From the IMG/VR virus record IMGVR_UViG_3300028388_002506, positions 1-35,333 of that record: 35,333 bases of DNA; one strand, given 5' to 3'. Every line of letters starts with the position of its first letter. Positions within the stretch are counted from its first letter, which is position 1. The notes beneath the pieces were generated by a model, which was not told where the DNA came from, did not search any database, and saw only the letters and a list, made by a program, of their open reading frames with translations. This document shows, piece by piece, positions 15,662 through 22,215 of the stretch. The translations under genes were made by a program, and so were the position numbers. The DNA comes from a virus.

Positions 15662-15871
15662 TCAAAGGATGGCCTCGCCGTCCGTTTCGGTCTCGGCATT
15701 GTCCAGGATGTGCTGGAGCGCGGCTACCACCCCGACCGAGATCAGCTCCGCCAAAGGGGCAAAATCAGCCTCCGTGGTATCCCCATTGGGCGTGGTCGGG
15801 TATTGAGCGACCGCCTCGGTCTTGATCGCGGCCTCGATCGCCGCCTTAGCCGCCGTCAAATTCATAGCCAT
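15662..15871 (-). CDS. Small baseplate-region protein (69 aa)
   Basis: AAGGAGG precedes the ATG; the gene sits between spike and LysM-gp25 genes. The sequence is helix-rich with an early NLTAAKAAIEAAIKTEAVAQ, a short Pro/Thr loop, and FAPLAELISVGVVAALQHIL. Short proteins with an ending like 'A-I-A-x-x-V-V-x-H-I' occur in many phage tail operons at this position. This sequence fits that pattern, but the family has no known function that I can name. Confidence 0.6.
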   Translation of the reverse strand: MAMNLTAAKAAIEAAIKTEAVAQYPTTPNGDTTEADFAPLAELISVGVVAALQHILDNAETETDGEAIL

Positions 15872-15880
15872 GGGGCCTCC

Positions 15881-16963
15881 TTAGCCGTCGGGCATCGAAA
15901 TCTTTGTGGACTTCACGGCCGCCGCCAGGGACGGCGCCGCCAACACCGGCGCCGGGGGTACTGTCACCGGCACCACGGGCACGGGCGGCCCAGGGGCCGG
16001 GATCAAAGGCGCGATGTAGGTGCTGGGATTTGCGTGGACGTGGGTGTCGAACGTGTTGAGTTTGGGGAGCACCACGGTGTCCCACCAGGATTGCAGCTGC
16101 TCAAAGATCGCAGCATGGACCGCCCCGTCCCCCAGTTTCAGAGCGGCATTCGCGTCTTTTTCCGTGAGCTCCAGCGTAGCGCCCTGAGCGACTTTGACCA
16201 CCACGCCGTCCTTGCTATTTGTGATCCGCATGACTTCGTTGGGGGGTTCCGCGCCCATGTCGTAGAAAATCACTTCATGGAGGGCATCCTGGGGCAGCAC
16301 ATGGGTTTGCGCGCCTGATCCGTCCGTTGGGGGGGCGGGCTCTGCTCCTGTATCCGCGAGCTCCCCGTTATTCGCCCTGGAGGTGTCCACCGTCCAGTTG
16401 CCGGCGCCGTCTACGCCATAAAACGCACCATGGTGCTTGATCAGATCAGGATCCCCGTCGGCTACCGTGAGTTTCGTCCGCCGGCCCAGGGCCGCATCCT
16501 CCGGCGCTCCAGCATCCCGGGCAGGGTGCGGAAGGCCCCGCAGGATCACCGGCCGGTCCAGCGAGTTGCCAATGAACCCGATCAACACATGATCCCCGTC
16601 CAGATCAGCGGGGTTAGACGTTGAGTTGAGCTCATTGCCCGAAATGTCCACCGTAGCCGCCCGGGGTTTCCAGATTCGGCCCCGGTGCATCCCCCCGGTA
16701 GGCTGGGCCACCAGGACGTTTTTCAGGCCCATCCAGCGGCCCCGGACCCCCGCATACACGAGCACGTCGCAATACACCGCCGAAGGCACGCTGCGGTCGT
16801 TTCCGGCCATCGGGTGGCCATCGCTGTCCGAGACATAGGTGGCCAGGACCACACCCGCCATGAGGGCGCCCTGGGCGTCTAAGGGGTCGATGTCGCCGAC
16901 CCGACGCATTGCCAAGCCGGATTGAATCCGGGTGCCCCTGCCCACTTTTCTCGATTTGCCCAT
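15881..16963 (-). CDS. Baseplate spike protein (gpV-like, OB fold)
   Basis: AGGAGGGATC precedes the ATG. The 360-aa protein has an N-terminal beta region with DLDGDHVLIGFIGNSLDRPV, followed by LRGLPHPARDAGAPED, the pattern of a gpV/gp5 OB fold ('V-L-I-x-F-x-x-x-x-x-x-P-x-I-L-G'). A beta segment about residues 245-285 (PNEVMRITNSKDGVVVKVAQ) looks like the start of the triple-stranded beta helix. At about residues 312-318 is FDTHVHANPS, an H-x-H motif such as binds an iron at the tip of P2 gpV. A Pro/Val-rich tail of about 40 residues follows, so the motif is not at the very end. The spike pierces the outer membrane. Confidence 0.75.
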   Translation of the reverse strand: MGKSRKVGRGTRIQSGLAMRRVGDIDPLDAQGALMAGVVLATYVSDSDGHPMAGNDRSVPSAVYCDVLVYAGVRGRWMGLKNVLVAQPTGGMHRGRIWKPRAATVDISGNELNSTSNPADLDGDHVLIGFIGNSLDRPVILRGLPHPARDAGAPEDAALGRRTKLTVADGDPDLIKHHGAFYGVDGAGNWTVDTSRANNGELADTGAEPAPPTDGSGAQTHVLPQDALHEVIFYDMGAEPPNEVMRITNSKDGVVVKVAQGATLELTEKDANAALKLGDGAVHAAIFEQLQSWWDTVVLPKLNTFDTHVHANPSTYIAPLIPAPGPPVPVVPVTVPPAPVLAAPSLAAAVKSTKISMPDG

Positions 16964-16971
16964 GATCCCTC

Positions 16972-18501
16972 CTACGCGGTGCCAACTTCGTAACCGTAAT
17001 TGAGCGAATCCGTGACGAGCTTAGGGACAGAATACGCGGCCGACGCCTTTTGCAGCGCGGCTAGGAGCTCTGCATCCTCGCCAGGCCAGCCGCGGGTGAC
17101 TCCCAGGGTGGTTCGCGTCCCCCGACCAAAGGACCAGGCGTTAGACACCTGCTCGACGTAGTAGGTCTCTGCCCGCTTCACGTCGCCCCAGATCGCGTTT
17201 GGGATCTTCACGCGGCATCCCACCCGGATGTCAGGCCGGCCGATCCCTAGCTCCAGGGTGCCGTTGTATTGATAGGGCGCCACCGCGTACCAGTCGCGGA
17301 TTATCCGCCGTTGAATCTCAGACATGACCCCGAAATCCAGGTCATCGGGCGCTTGGTTCGACTGCACGTCATGGCGGCGCATCCCGTGGACCTGGTAATC
17401 CTCCCGGTCGATCAGCGGGGCCAGGATGGTTAGGGCCTCGGCTCCCATAGCCTCTGTATGGATCTGCGAGGCCACGAAAACCGTGTTGAACCGCTCCAGC
17501 CCGCTGCGCCCAATGTCAAACTCCACGATCTGCTGCGAAGGCACAATAAACGTAGGCAGCTTAGCCCACTTGTCCTGGTAGCCTTTGATCTTCACCGCCG
17601 GGTCCACCACGGGAAAGGGCTTGTCCCGGAGTACCACTGTCATTTCTTGGGCCGCGTCCCCCAGGGGCAGCGGATCACCGTTGCCGATGCGGCTTGAGTA
17701 GGGATCGCCGTCGGGCAGCAGGTCCGCATAGAACTCAGTAAACATGGGGTCGCTATACTGCCGCGCCAGATTCCAAAGCGTGTCTTGCTGGACATAGGAC
17801 GGGTTGAACCCTTTGCGCGCCGGGATATTCTGGAAATGCTCCGTCGAGAATGCGACGGACAGCAAAAAGCTCCCCGGGTAGGCGTCGGGCATCGATCCGG
17901 GCACAGCCCACTTTGGCCCTTTATTCTCGGCCAAGGACTCCAGGAATTTTTTGAGGTAGATCTGGACCGCTTCAGCCGGGCTCCCGACGACCTCTGGAAG
18001 GCCTTGCATAACCTGGTTTGCGATCGCCTCGGTCACCAGGTCATTATTCGCATAGGGAGAAAACCAGACCGGGGTATTTTCCCAGATTTTCGACCAGTCC
18101 TGCCCCGTGATCGTGAAGGCTTCAGCCGTAGCCCCCGAACCGCTCACCACCCGGCGCCGGCGGATCTCGGAGACCAACCCTCGCATGGTGTGCCAGGGGC
18201 GGTCATGGCGCCAAAATACGATGTCCACCCAGTCATCATCGTCCAGGGCCGCCAACAGGCTATCGGTCACCCTGGAGGGTTTGAGCATGATCGAGAATGT
18301 ACCCGGCCCGCCGTCCAGGGCCTTCGAGGTGGTTACCTGCAACAGGGAAGGGTGCGCATCCGAGGGGCGCCGACCATCCAAACGGACTGGACCCGCGACT
18401 GCCTTGAGCAGCGTCGGATTATTGCCCCGGGCATAGAAAGTCACCTCGGCCCAGCTGGTCTCGGACCCCTGGAAACCTGGACGTGGATCTTGTGTCAGCA
18501 C
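16972..18501 (-). CDS. Baseplate hub protein (gpD / gp27-like)
   Basis: A GTG start lies just after the tape measure's stop. The 509-aa protein has the hub hallmarks: an early segment LLQVTTSKALDGGPGTFSIM with a beta-barrel pattern, then SEIRRRRVVSGSGATAEAFT and ITGQDWSKIWENTPVWFSPY, which resemble the tube-like double barrels of T4 gp27 and P2 gpD. The C-terminal half (ADLLPDGDPYS; LELGIGRPDIRVGCRVKIPN; AETYYVEQVSNAWSFGRGTR) has the 'beta barrel before the trimeric spike' pattern found in gp27/gpD. It would connect the tube to the spike, which is encoded next. The catalytic lysozyme domain of T4 gp5 is not present here. Confidence 0.72.
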   Translation of the reverse strand: MLTQDPRPGFQGSETSWAEVTFYARGNNPTLLKAVAGPVRLDGRRPSDAHPSLLQVTTSKALDGGPGTFSIMLKPSRVTDSLLAALDDDDWVDIVFWRHDRPWHTMRGLVSEIRRRRVVSGSGATAEAFTITGQDWSKIWENTPVWFSPYANNDLVTEAIANQVMQGLPEVVGSPAEAVQIYLKKFLESLAENKGPKWAVPGSMPDAYPGSFLLSVAFSTEHFQNIPARKGFNPSYVQQDTLWNLARQYSDPMFTEFYADLLPDGDPYSSRIGNGDPLPLGDAAQEMTVVLRDKPFPVVDPAVKIKGYQDKWAKLPTFIVPSQQIVEFDIGRSGLERFNTVFVASQIHTEAMGAEALTILAPLIDREDYQVHGMRRHDVQSNQAPDDLDFGVMSEIQRRIIRDWYAVAPYQYNGTLELGIGRPDIRVGCRVKIPNAIWGDVKRAETYYVEQVSNAWSFGRGTRTTLGVTRGWPGEDAELLAALQKASAAYSVPKLVTDSLNYGYEVGTA

Positions 18502-18503
18502 GG

Positions 18504-20825
18504 CTAATTCCCCAGGATAACGCTAAGAATATCCCACATCGAGGCGTTATCCTTGCCGCTCACCCGCTCCACGGCATCGGCAAAGCGCCCCAGGCCGTTG
18601 ACCACCCGATTTAGGATCGAGTTTTTCTCGCCGGCAAGCTGGGCGAACGAATTTGTCATTTTAGTCGCCGAGACTTCCATCTTTTTGATCACACCGATCA
18701 TGCGCGACCCCACCGCCAGCTGCTTATTCTGGATCTCAGCTTGCTGGCGCAGATTAGGCCCCATGCGGGTGATCATCGCCTCTGCGGCCTTGGCGAGTTG
18801 CGCTGGGGTCTGGAGGCTCCCTGCCAGGCCTTCGCCGGCCTTGCGGCGCCCCCGCTCCGCGTCCAGGTAAGCCTGCTCGTCATCCGTGAGCTGGCGCCCT
18901 TCGGCCCGCTTGCCCAGGAGGGACATCTCCCGGGCACCCACCTGAACGCCCATTTTGCCCAGCTGGCGACGAGCGAATAGGCGCCCACCGGCACCGCCCC
19001 CGCCGGTTTGGACTAGGCGTTTGATCAGCTCAGGGGTGGCCCCGCCCGACTTTTGCATCTCCTCCATGCGGATAAAGGCCTGCTCGACCTCCCGGGCGCC
19101 ACCGCTTCCCGTGTAGCCCCCAAAAAGCTGCATGAGCATGAGATCAAGCCCGCCCGTCGGTCCGCGGGCGCCCATGCCCTGGACGTGCTGCTGGATGCCA
19201 GCGCCCACGGCTAAGGCCCTGGGCATCTGCAAGCCCCCCTCGCTCAGCTCGGAAGCAATGCCTTTAAGCGACTGCTCGGCCATGGGGATGCCCGTTTGGC
19301 GGAATTGATCGATCCCCGCGGCTACTTGCTGGAGGTATTGGGGCACCTCAGAGCCCACCAGTCCCAGCCGCACCGCATTGGTCAAGGCCAGCTGGAAGGC
19401 TTCGCCCGCTTGGCCATCCCCGCCGACCAGGCCCCCACGCCGGCCTGCCTGGAGGAACTTGCCAGACAAGCCCGGATCCACCCCGAATAGGGTGTTGGCC
19501 GCCATAGCCCGGGGGAGGATGCTTTGGGCCTGAGAGCCGCCTAGACGGCCCCCACCGGCCTGCAAGAGCATGGACGCCTCTTGGGCCGCTTCCTGCTCGC
19601 TCAAGCCCCTCAGGCGACTCCCTAGCCGCCTCAGGTCCCCAAAGGAGCGAGCTTCGTCGAGTTTTTGTTGGGCTTCACCGATTGCGCCCCGGCGCTCCAT
19701 GATTTTTTCGTTATACGGGGCCAGTCGTTCCCAAACTTCGCCGGTGGCCTCCCGGCGGAGTCGCTCGTCCTCCGATTCCCCCCTTTCCGGCCACGGGGGA
19801 GCGGGCGTCTTTCCCAGGAAAGCCGCTTTTTGCGCATCTGACGGGCCGCTTGGTCCCCCAAAGGTGTCGGTCACTACATCCCAGCCGCGGTCAAAGGCCC
19901 GACCGCGATCGGTGCCCGGTGCGGCGCCCCCCAAGCGCCGAATCATCCCCTTGGGCACCTCGGTCCAGGAAGGCTCATAGGATTCCCGGACTGCGGCGGC
20001 CGCCTCTTGGAGCGGCATGGGGATCTTGACCTCCGGGTAAGCCTCCCGCGTGCGAGCGAGCCCTGTTTCCGCGGCCTGGATTTCTCGGAGCTGCTGGGGA
20101 CCACCTAGCATGGGCGCCATGGCCACCTTTTGCCGCTGCCACTGGAGCGCCTGCTCCGCATAGGCGGCGCTGGTACCCAGCATTCCGGATAAGATGCCGC
20201 CGCCGGGGAGAGCGGCCAGGGCCTCCTGCATTCCAGGCAAGCCCGTGAAGGCCGCATGGCCGATTCCGCGCATCACGCCAAAGCCGCGGCGAAAGCCTCC
20301 GCCGGCCATCTGCCCGGCCATCTGCGCGCCCATACCCTGCCCGCGTTGGAGGAATAATCCCGCCGGCCCGGGCATAGCGGTTTGCGCAAACCCCTGTCCG
20401 AAGGCGGCCAGGCCCTCTTTGGTTGCCTGCTTGCGGTAATCCAGCGCGTCCTTTCGGGCTTTGGCCACCCGCTCCGCCGCGTCGGCTTCGTCGGCGTACA
20501 GCTGCCGAAGTAAACGCACCTCTTGGGTCAACCCCCGGGCCGCCTCCTTGGCCTTGTCCATGCGCTCTTGCTGCGTCTTCCAGGCTTCACTCCCCTGATC
20601 GGCGATGCCCTCCATGGCCCGGAGTGCGTCAACCTGCTCCTCCGTGAGGCCTTTGATCTTGGCCTGCAAACCCGATATGCGGGACTCGACCGCGGTGTAC
20701 TTCTCCGCCTGGGCCTTCAGTCCGTCAAGCGCGGCCTGATTCAAGCCGGTGACTTTCCGCATCAGCTTGTCCATGCCGCGGGACTCTCCCCGCACTACCA
20801 CGTTTGTCCTGGTTTCTCTTGCCAT
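18504..20825 (-). CDS. Tail tape measure protein
   Basis: This 773-aa protein directly follows the chaperone pair, the universal order. It begins with a basic segment (ARETRTNVVVRGESRGMDK) and long amphipathic helices with heptad spacing (about residues 35-140). These are followed by a Gly/Ala/Met-rich middle (about 140-260), a helical region, another Gly-rich region (about 440-640), and a helical end with NSFAQLAGEKNSILNRVVNG. No transglycosylase or peptidase motif is seen. The number of residues sets tail length; at about 0.15 nm per residue, a family rule of thumb, the tube would be about 115 nm. The many Gly-Gly-rich stretches are unusual for a tape measure, which is normally helical throughout. 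Confidence 0.85.
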   Translation of the reverse strand: MARETRTNVVVRGESRGMDKLMRKVTGLNQAALDGLKAQAEKYTAVESRISGLQAKIKGLTEEQVDALRAMEGIADQGSEAWKTQQERMDKAKEAARGLTQEVRLLRQLYADEADAAERVAKARKDALDYRKQATKEGLAAFGQGFAQTAMPGPAGLFLQRGQGMGAQMAGQMAGGGFRRGFGVMRGIGHAAFTGLPGMQEALAALPGGGILSGMLGTSAAYAEQALQWQRQKVAMAPMLGGPQQLREIQAAETGLARTREAYPEVKIPMPLQEAAAAVRESYEPSWTEVPKGMIRRLGGAAPGTDRGRAFDRGWDVVTDTFGGPSGPSDAQKAAFLGKTPAPPWPERGESEDERLRREATGEVWERLAPYNEKIMERRGAIGEAQQKLDEARSFGDLRRLGSRLRGLSEQEAAQEASMLLQAGGGRLGGSQAQSILPRAMAANTLFGVDPGLSGKFLQAGRRGGLVGGDGQAGEAFQLALTNAVRLGLVGSEVPQYLQQVAAGIDQFRQTGIPMAEQSLKGIASELSEGGLQMPRALAVGAGIQQHVQGMGARGPTGGLDLMLMQLFGGYTGSGGAREVEQAFIRMEEMQKSGGATPELIKRLVQTGGGGAGGRLFARRQLGKMGVQVGAREMSLLGKRAEGRQLTDDEQAYLDAERGRRKAGEGLAGSLQTPAQLAKAAEAMITRMGPNLRQQAEIQNKQLAVGSRMIGVIKKMEVSATKMTNSFAQLAGEKNSILNRVVNGLGRFADAVERVSGKDNASMWDILSVILGN

Positions 20826-20826
20826 G

Positions 20827-21189
20827 CTAGTCCTCGTCGAAGTCTGGGATCCGGCCTTCCGCGAATTCTCTTTCCCACTTGTCGATCAGGGCATCCTCAT
20901 CTTGATCCGTATCCTCGTCGAATATCGAGTTGAGCTCCCGCAAACGCCGGTGGAGCTCACCCGCATTGTCGCCGACACCATATTGATCTTCCAGCAGCTC
21001 CAAGATCTCATCTCGCTCCACCAGGAGGTCCTCCAAGATCTCCTGGTTCAAATCCTCCAACGTCCGGGACAAGAACAAGGGATGGTTCCCGGGCAGCTGG
21101 TATTTTTGACTCCACCATCGGCGGAGGCGCGAAAGCTCCTGCTGGTACTCAGTCTGCGCTTTCCTCTTGATCAGCTCCGAGTCCGTGAA
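20827..21189 (-). CDS. Tail assembly chaperone, frameshifted extension (gpGT-like)
   Basis: This frame has no acceptable start of its own. A TTG at 21078 would drop the residues RRWWSQKYQLPGNHP just before it, which look conserved and belong to this family. Read through a +1 shift from the upstream frame it adds about 119 residues to 144, a 263-aa fusion. The added part is helical and strongly acidic (LEDLNQEILEDLLVERDEIL, ending in FDED). In long-tailed phages the G and GT forms coat the tape measure in a fixed ratio. Its TAG is one base before the tape-measure ATG, as expected. Confidence 0.7.
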   Translation of the reverse strand, partial: FTDSELIKRKAQTEYQQELSRLRRWWSQKYQLPGNHPLFLSRTLEDLNQEILEDLLVERDEILELLEDQYGVGDNAGELHRRLRELNSIFDEDTDQDEDALIDKWEREFAEGRIPDFDED

Positions 21190-21619
21190 ACGCCGCCTCG
21201 TGGGCCATCACCTCCTCGAAGATGGCCTGGAGGAGCGACAGATCGATCAAGGCTTGCAGGTCCTTGGCCCAGTCCGGCCGCGTGACCAGGGTATAGGTCA
21301 TGTGCGAGACCATCAGGTTGATGTCGCTTGTCGTGATGTCCAGCGCATCCTGGGGCATCCCTCCGCTCAACTTGGCCCGCAGCACCCCGATCATCTGCCG
21401 GGTTTGGATATCCGGCACCTCATTGACAAACTCCCCCTTCCATACGCGCCCCCGCCGGTCCTTCCAATCCAACTGGAAGGTGTAGCGCCGTTCCTGCTTA
21501 GGATCGGCTTTCGGTTGGGGCTTTTGCTCTTGGGCCGGCGAGTCCTGCTTAAGCTCGTCAACCTTGAGGTGATCGGGTTTCAGACTTTCCAGGGTCGTGT
21601 CCAGCTTGGCTTGGTCCAT
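21149..21619 (-). CDS. Tail assembly chaperone, upstream frame (gpG-like)
   Basis: The ATG follows a perfect AGGAGGT site. The protein is 156 aa. Residues 1-45 are charged and disordered (Gln, Lys, Pro-rich). Residues about 46-145 are a compact domain (RRYTFQLDWKDRRGRVWKGE, VSHMTYTLVTRPDWAKDLQA, LSLLQAIFEEVMAHEAAF) like the short 'G' products encoded before the tape measure, which bind the tape measure during tail assembly. The frame ends at a TGA after only 12 residues of a charged tail (HGLGADQEESAD). A second open frame overlaps this end, suggesting that a fraction of ribosomes shift into it after residue 144. It is needed for assembly but is probably absent from virions, as in the family. 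Confidence 0.78.
   Translation of the reverse strand: MDQAKLDTTLESLKPDHLKVDELKQDSPAQEQKPQPKADPKQERRYTFQLDWKDRRGRVWKGEFVNEVPDIQTRQMIGVLRAKLSGGMPQDALDITTSDINLMVSHMTYTLVTRPDWAKDLQALIDLSLLQAIFEEVMAHEAAFHGLGADQEESAD
21187..21190 (-). promoter_or_regulatory. Probable +1 programmed frameshift site (UUU C) in tail chaperone
   Basis: At codon 144 (minus strand UUU, 21190-21188) the next base is C, so tRNA-Phe can re-pair in the +1 frame on UUC without mismatch. The +1 frame is open from 21207 to 20827, and it contains RRWWSQKYQLPGNHPLFLS, a 'W-W-Y-x-L-P-x-N-x-P-L' pattern like the 'T' part of tail chaperone pairs. No ATG or GTG start precedes this stretch in the second frame, and the only TTG has no visible ribosome binding site. 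A -2 shift, as reported for Mu, would give the same frame and cannot be excluded. Confidence 0.55.
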
Positions 21620-21671
21620 TGCTACCTCCTGGGCCTAACATCGCACGGGCGCCGGGAGGCGGCAATATCTC

Positions 21672-21719
21672 AAAAAACGCCCTCCCAACAGGCGCGGGGG
21701 ATCACCTGCCAAGAGGGCG
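21672..21719 (-). terminator. Strong intrinsic terminator between tube and chaperone genes
   Basis: Read on the minus strand, the 5' arm CGCCCTCTTGGCAGG (21719-21705) pairs with CCTGTTGGGAGGGCG (21692-21678). All 15 positions pair, counting four G-U wobbles. A 12-base loop separates the arms and six T residues (21677-21672) follow directly. This is a textbook rho-independent terminator and lies in the only sizeable gap of the tail module (21620-21745), 27 bases after the tube stop. It probably reduces transcription of chaperone and downstream genes relative to sheath and tube. Confidence 0.85.
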
Positions 21720-21745
21720 CTAAGCCCAGAGGTAGCACCCTGGGG

Positions 21746-22204
21746 TTACTCGCCGGTCTCGTCGACCATCCTAATCGCGTTGAACTCGACCTCGGATCCT
21801 ACGATCCCACGAGCGTCCACGCTCCAGTTGAAGCTGGCGATCTTGACCTGCTGCAACGTGGCCAGGGTCTCGCCGGTCTTGGAATCCTCGATCGTGGCCA
21901 CGAGCTCGCCGGTCGTGAGGATGTTTTCCAGGTGCGTCCGGGGATCCTGGGCCACGGCGGGGAACCACCCGGCCTTTTTCAGGGTCTCGCCGACGATTCG
22001 GAACATGCTCGCGGTCAACGTGACTCGGTACCCGACGGGCACGAACTCCTCGACCTGGACGTTATCCAGGACTTCCATCGGCTCATAGGTCACCTGCTCG
22101 GAAACCGAGACGTTGCGGGCGTAACCGATCTGGACGCCCTGGACCTTGAATCGAGCCCTGGCCCCTGTGAATACGGCGCCCTTTTGCTTATCGCTCATTG
22201 CCAT
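21746..22204 (-). CDS. Tail tube protein
   Basis: The ATG follows AAGGAGCTGAACG, a strong site. The 152-aa length and position just after the sheath are typical of contractile tail tube proteins, which form hexameric rings that guide DNA. The pattern is beta-rich: ARFKVQGVQIGYARNVSVSE, MEVLDNVQVEEFVPVGYRVT, and the C-terminal WSVDARGIVGSEVEFNAIRM, with an 'E-F-N-A-I-R' ending similar to other tube proteins of Bacillus- and Mu-like groups. The middle LTASMFRIVGETLKKAGWFP is the characteristic helix. Sheath and tube are the last genes before a strong intrinsic terminator at 21672-21719, which fits the need for many copies. Confidence 0.87.
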   Translation of the reverse strand: MAMSDKQKGAVFTGARARFKVQGVQIGYARNVSVSEQVTYEPMEVLDNVQVEEFVPVGYRVTLTASMFRIVGETLKKAGWFPAVAQDPRTHLENILTTGELVATIEDSKTGETLATLQQVKIASFNWSVDARGIVGSEVEFNAIRMVDETGE

Positions 22205-22215
22205 CGTTCAGCTCC

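Noticed and set aside
18504-20825. Lysozyme or peptidase domain inside the tape measure
   Set aside because: No catalytic Glu, His or Cys pattern could be identified; the Gly-rich regions look structural.
20827-21078. Independent 83-aa gene starting at TTG
   Set aside because: No ribosome binding site, and it would discard the conserved-looking RRWWSQKYQLPGNHP just upstream; a frameshift product is more likely.
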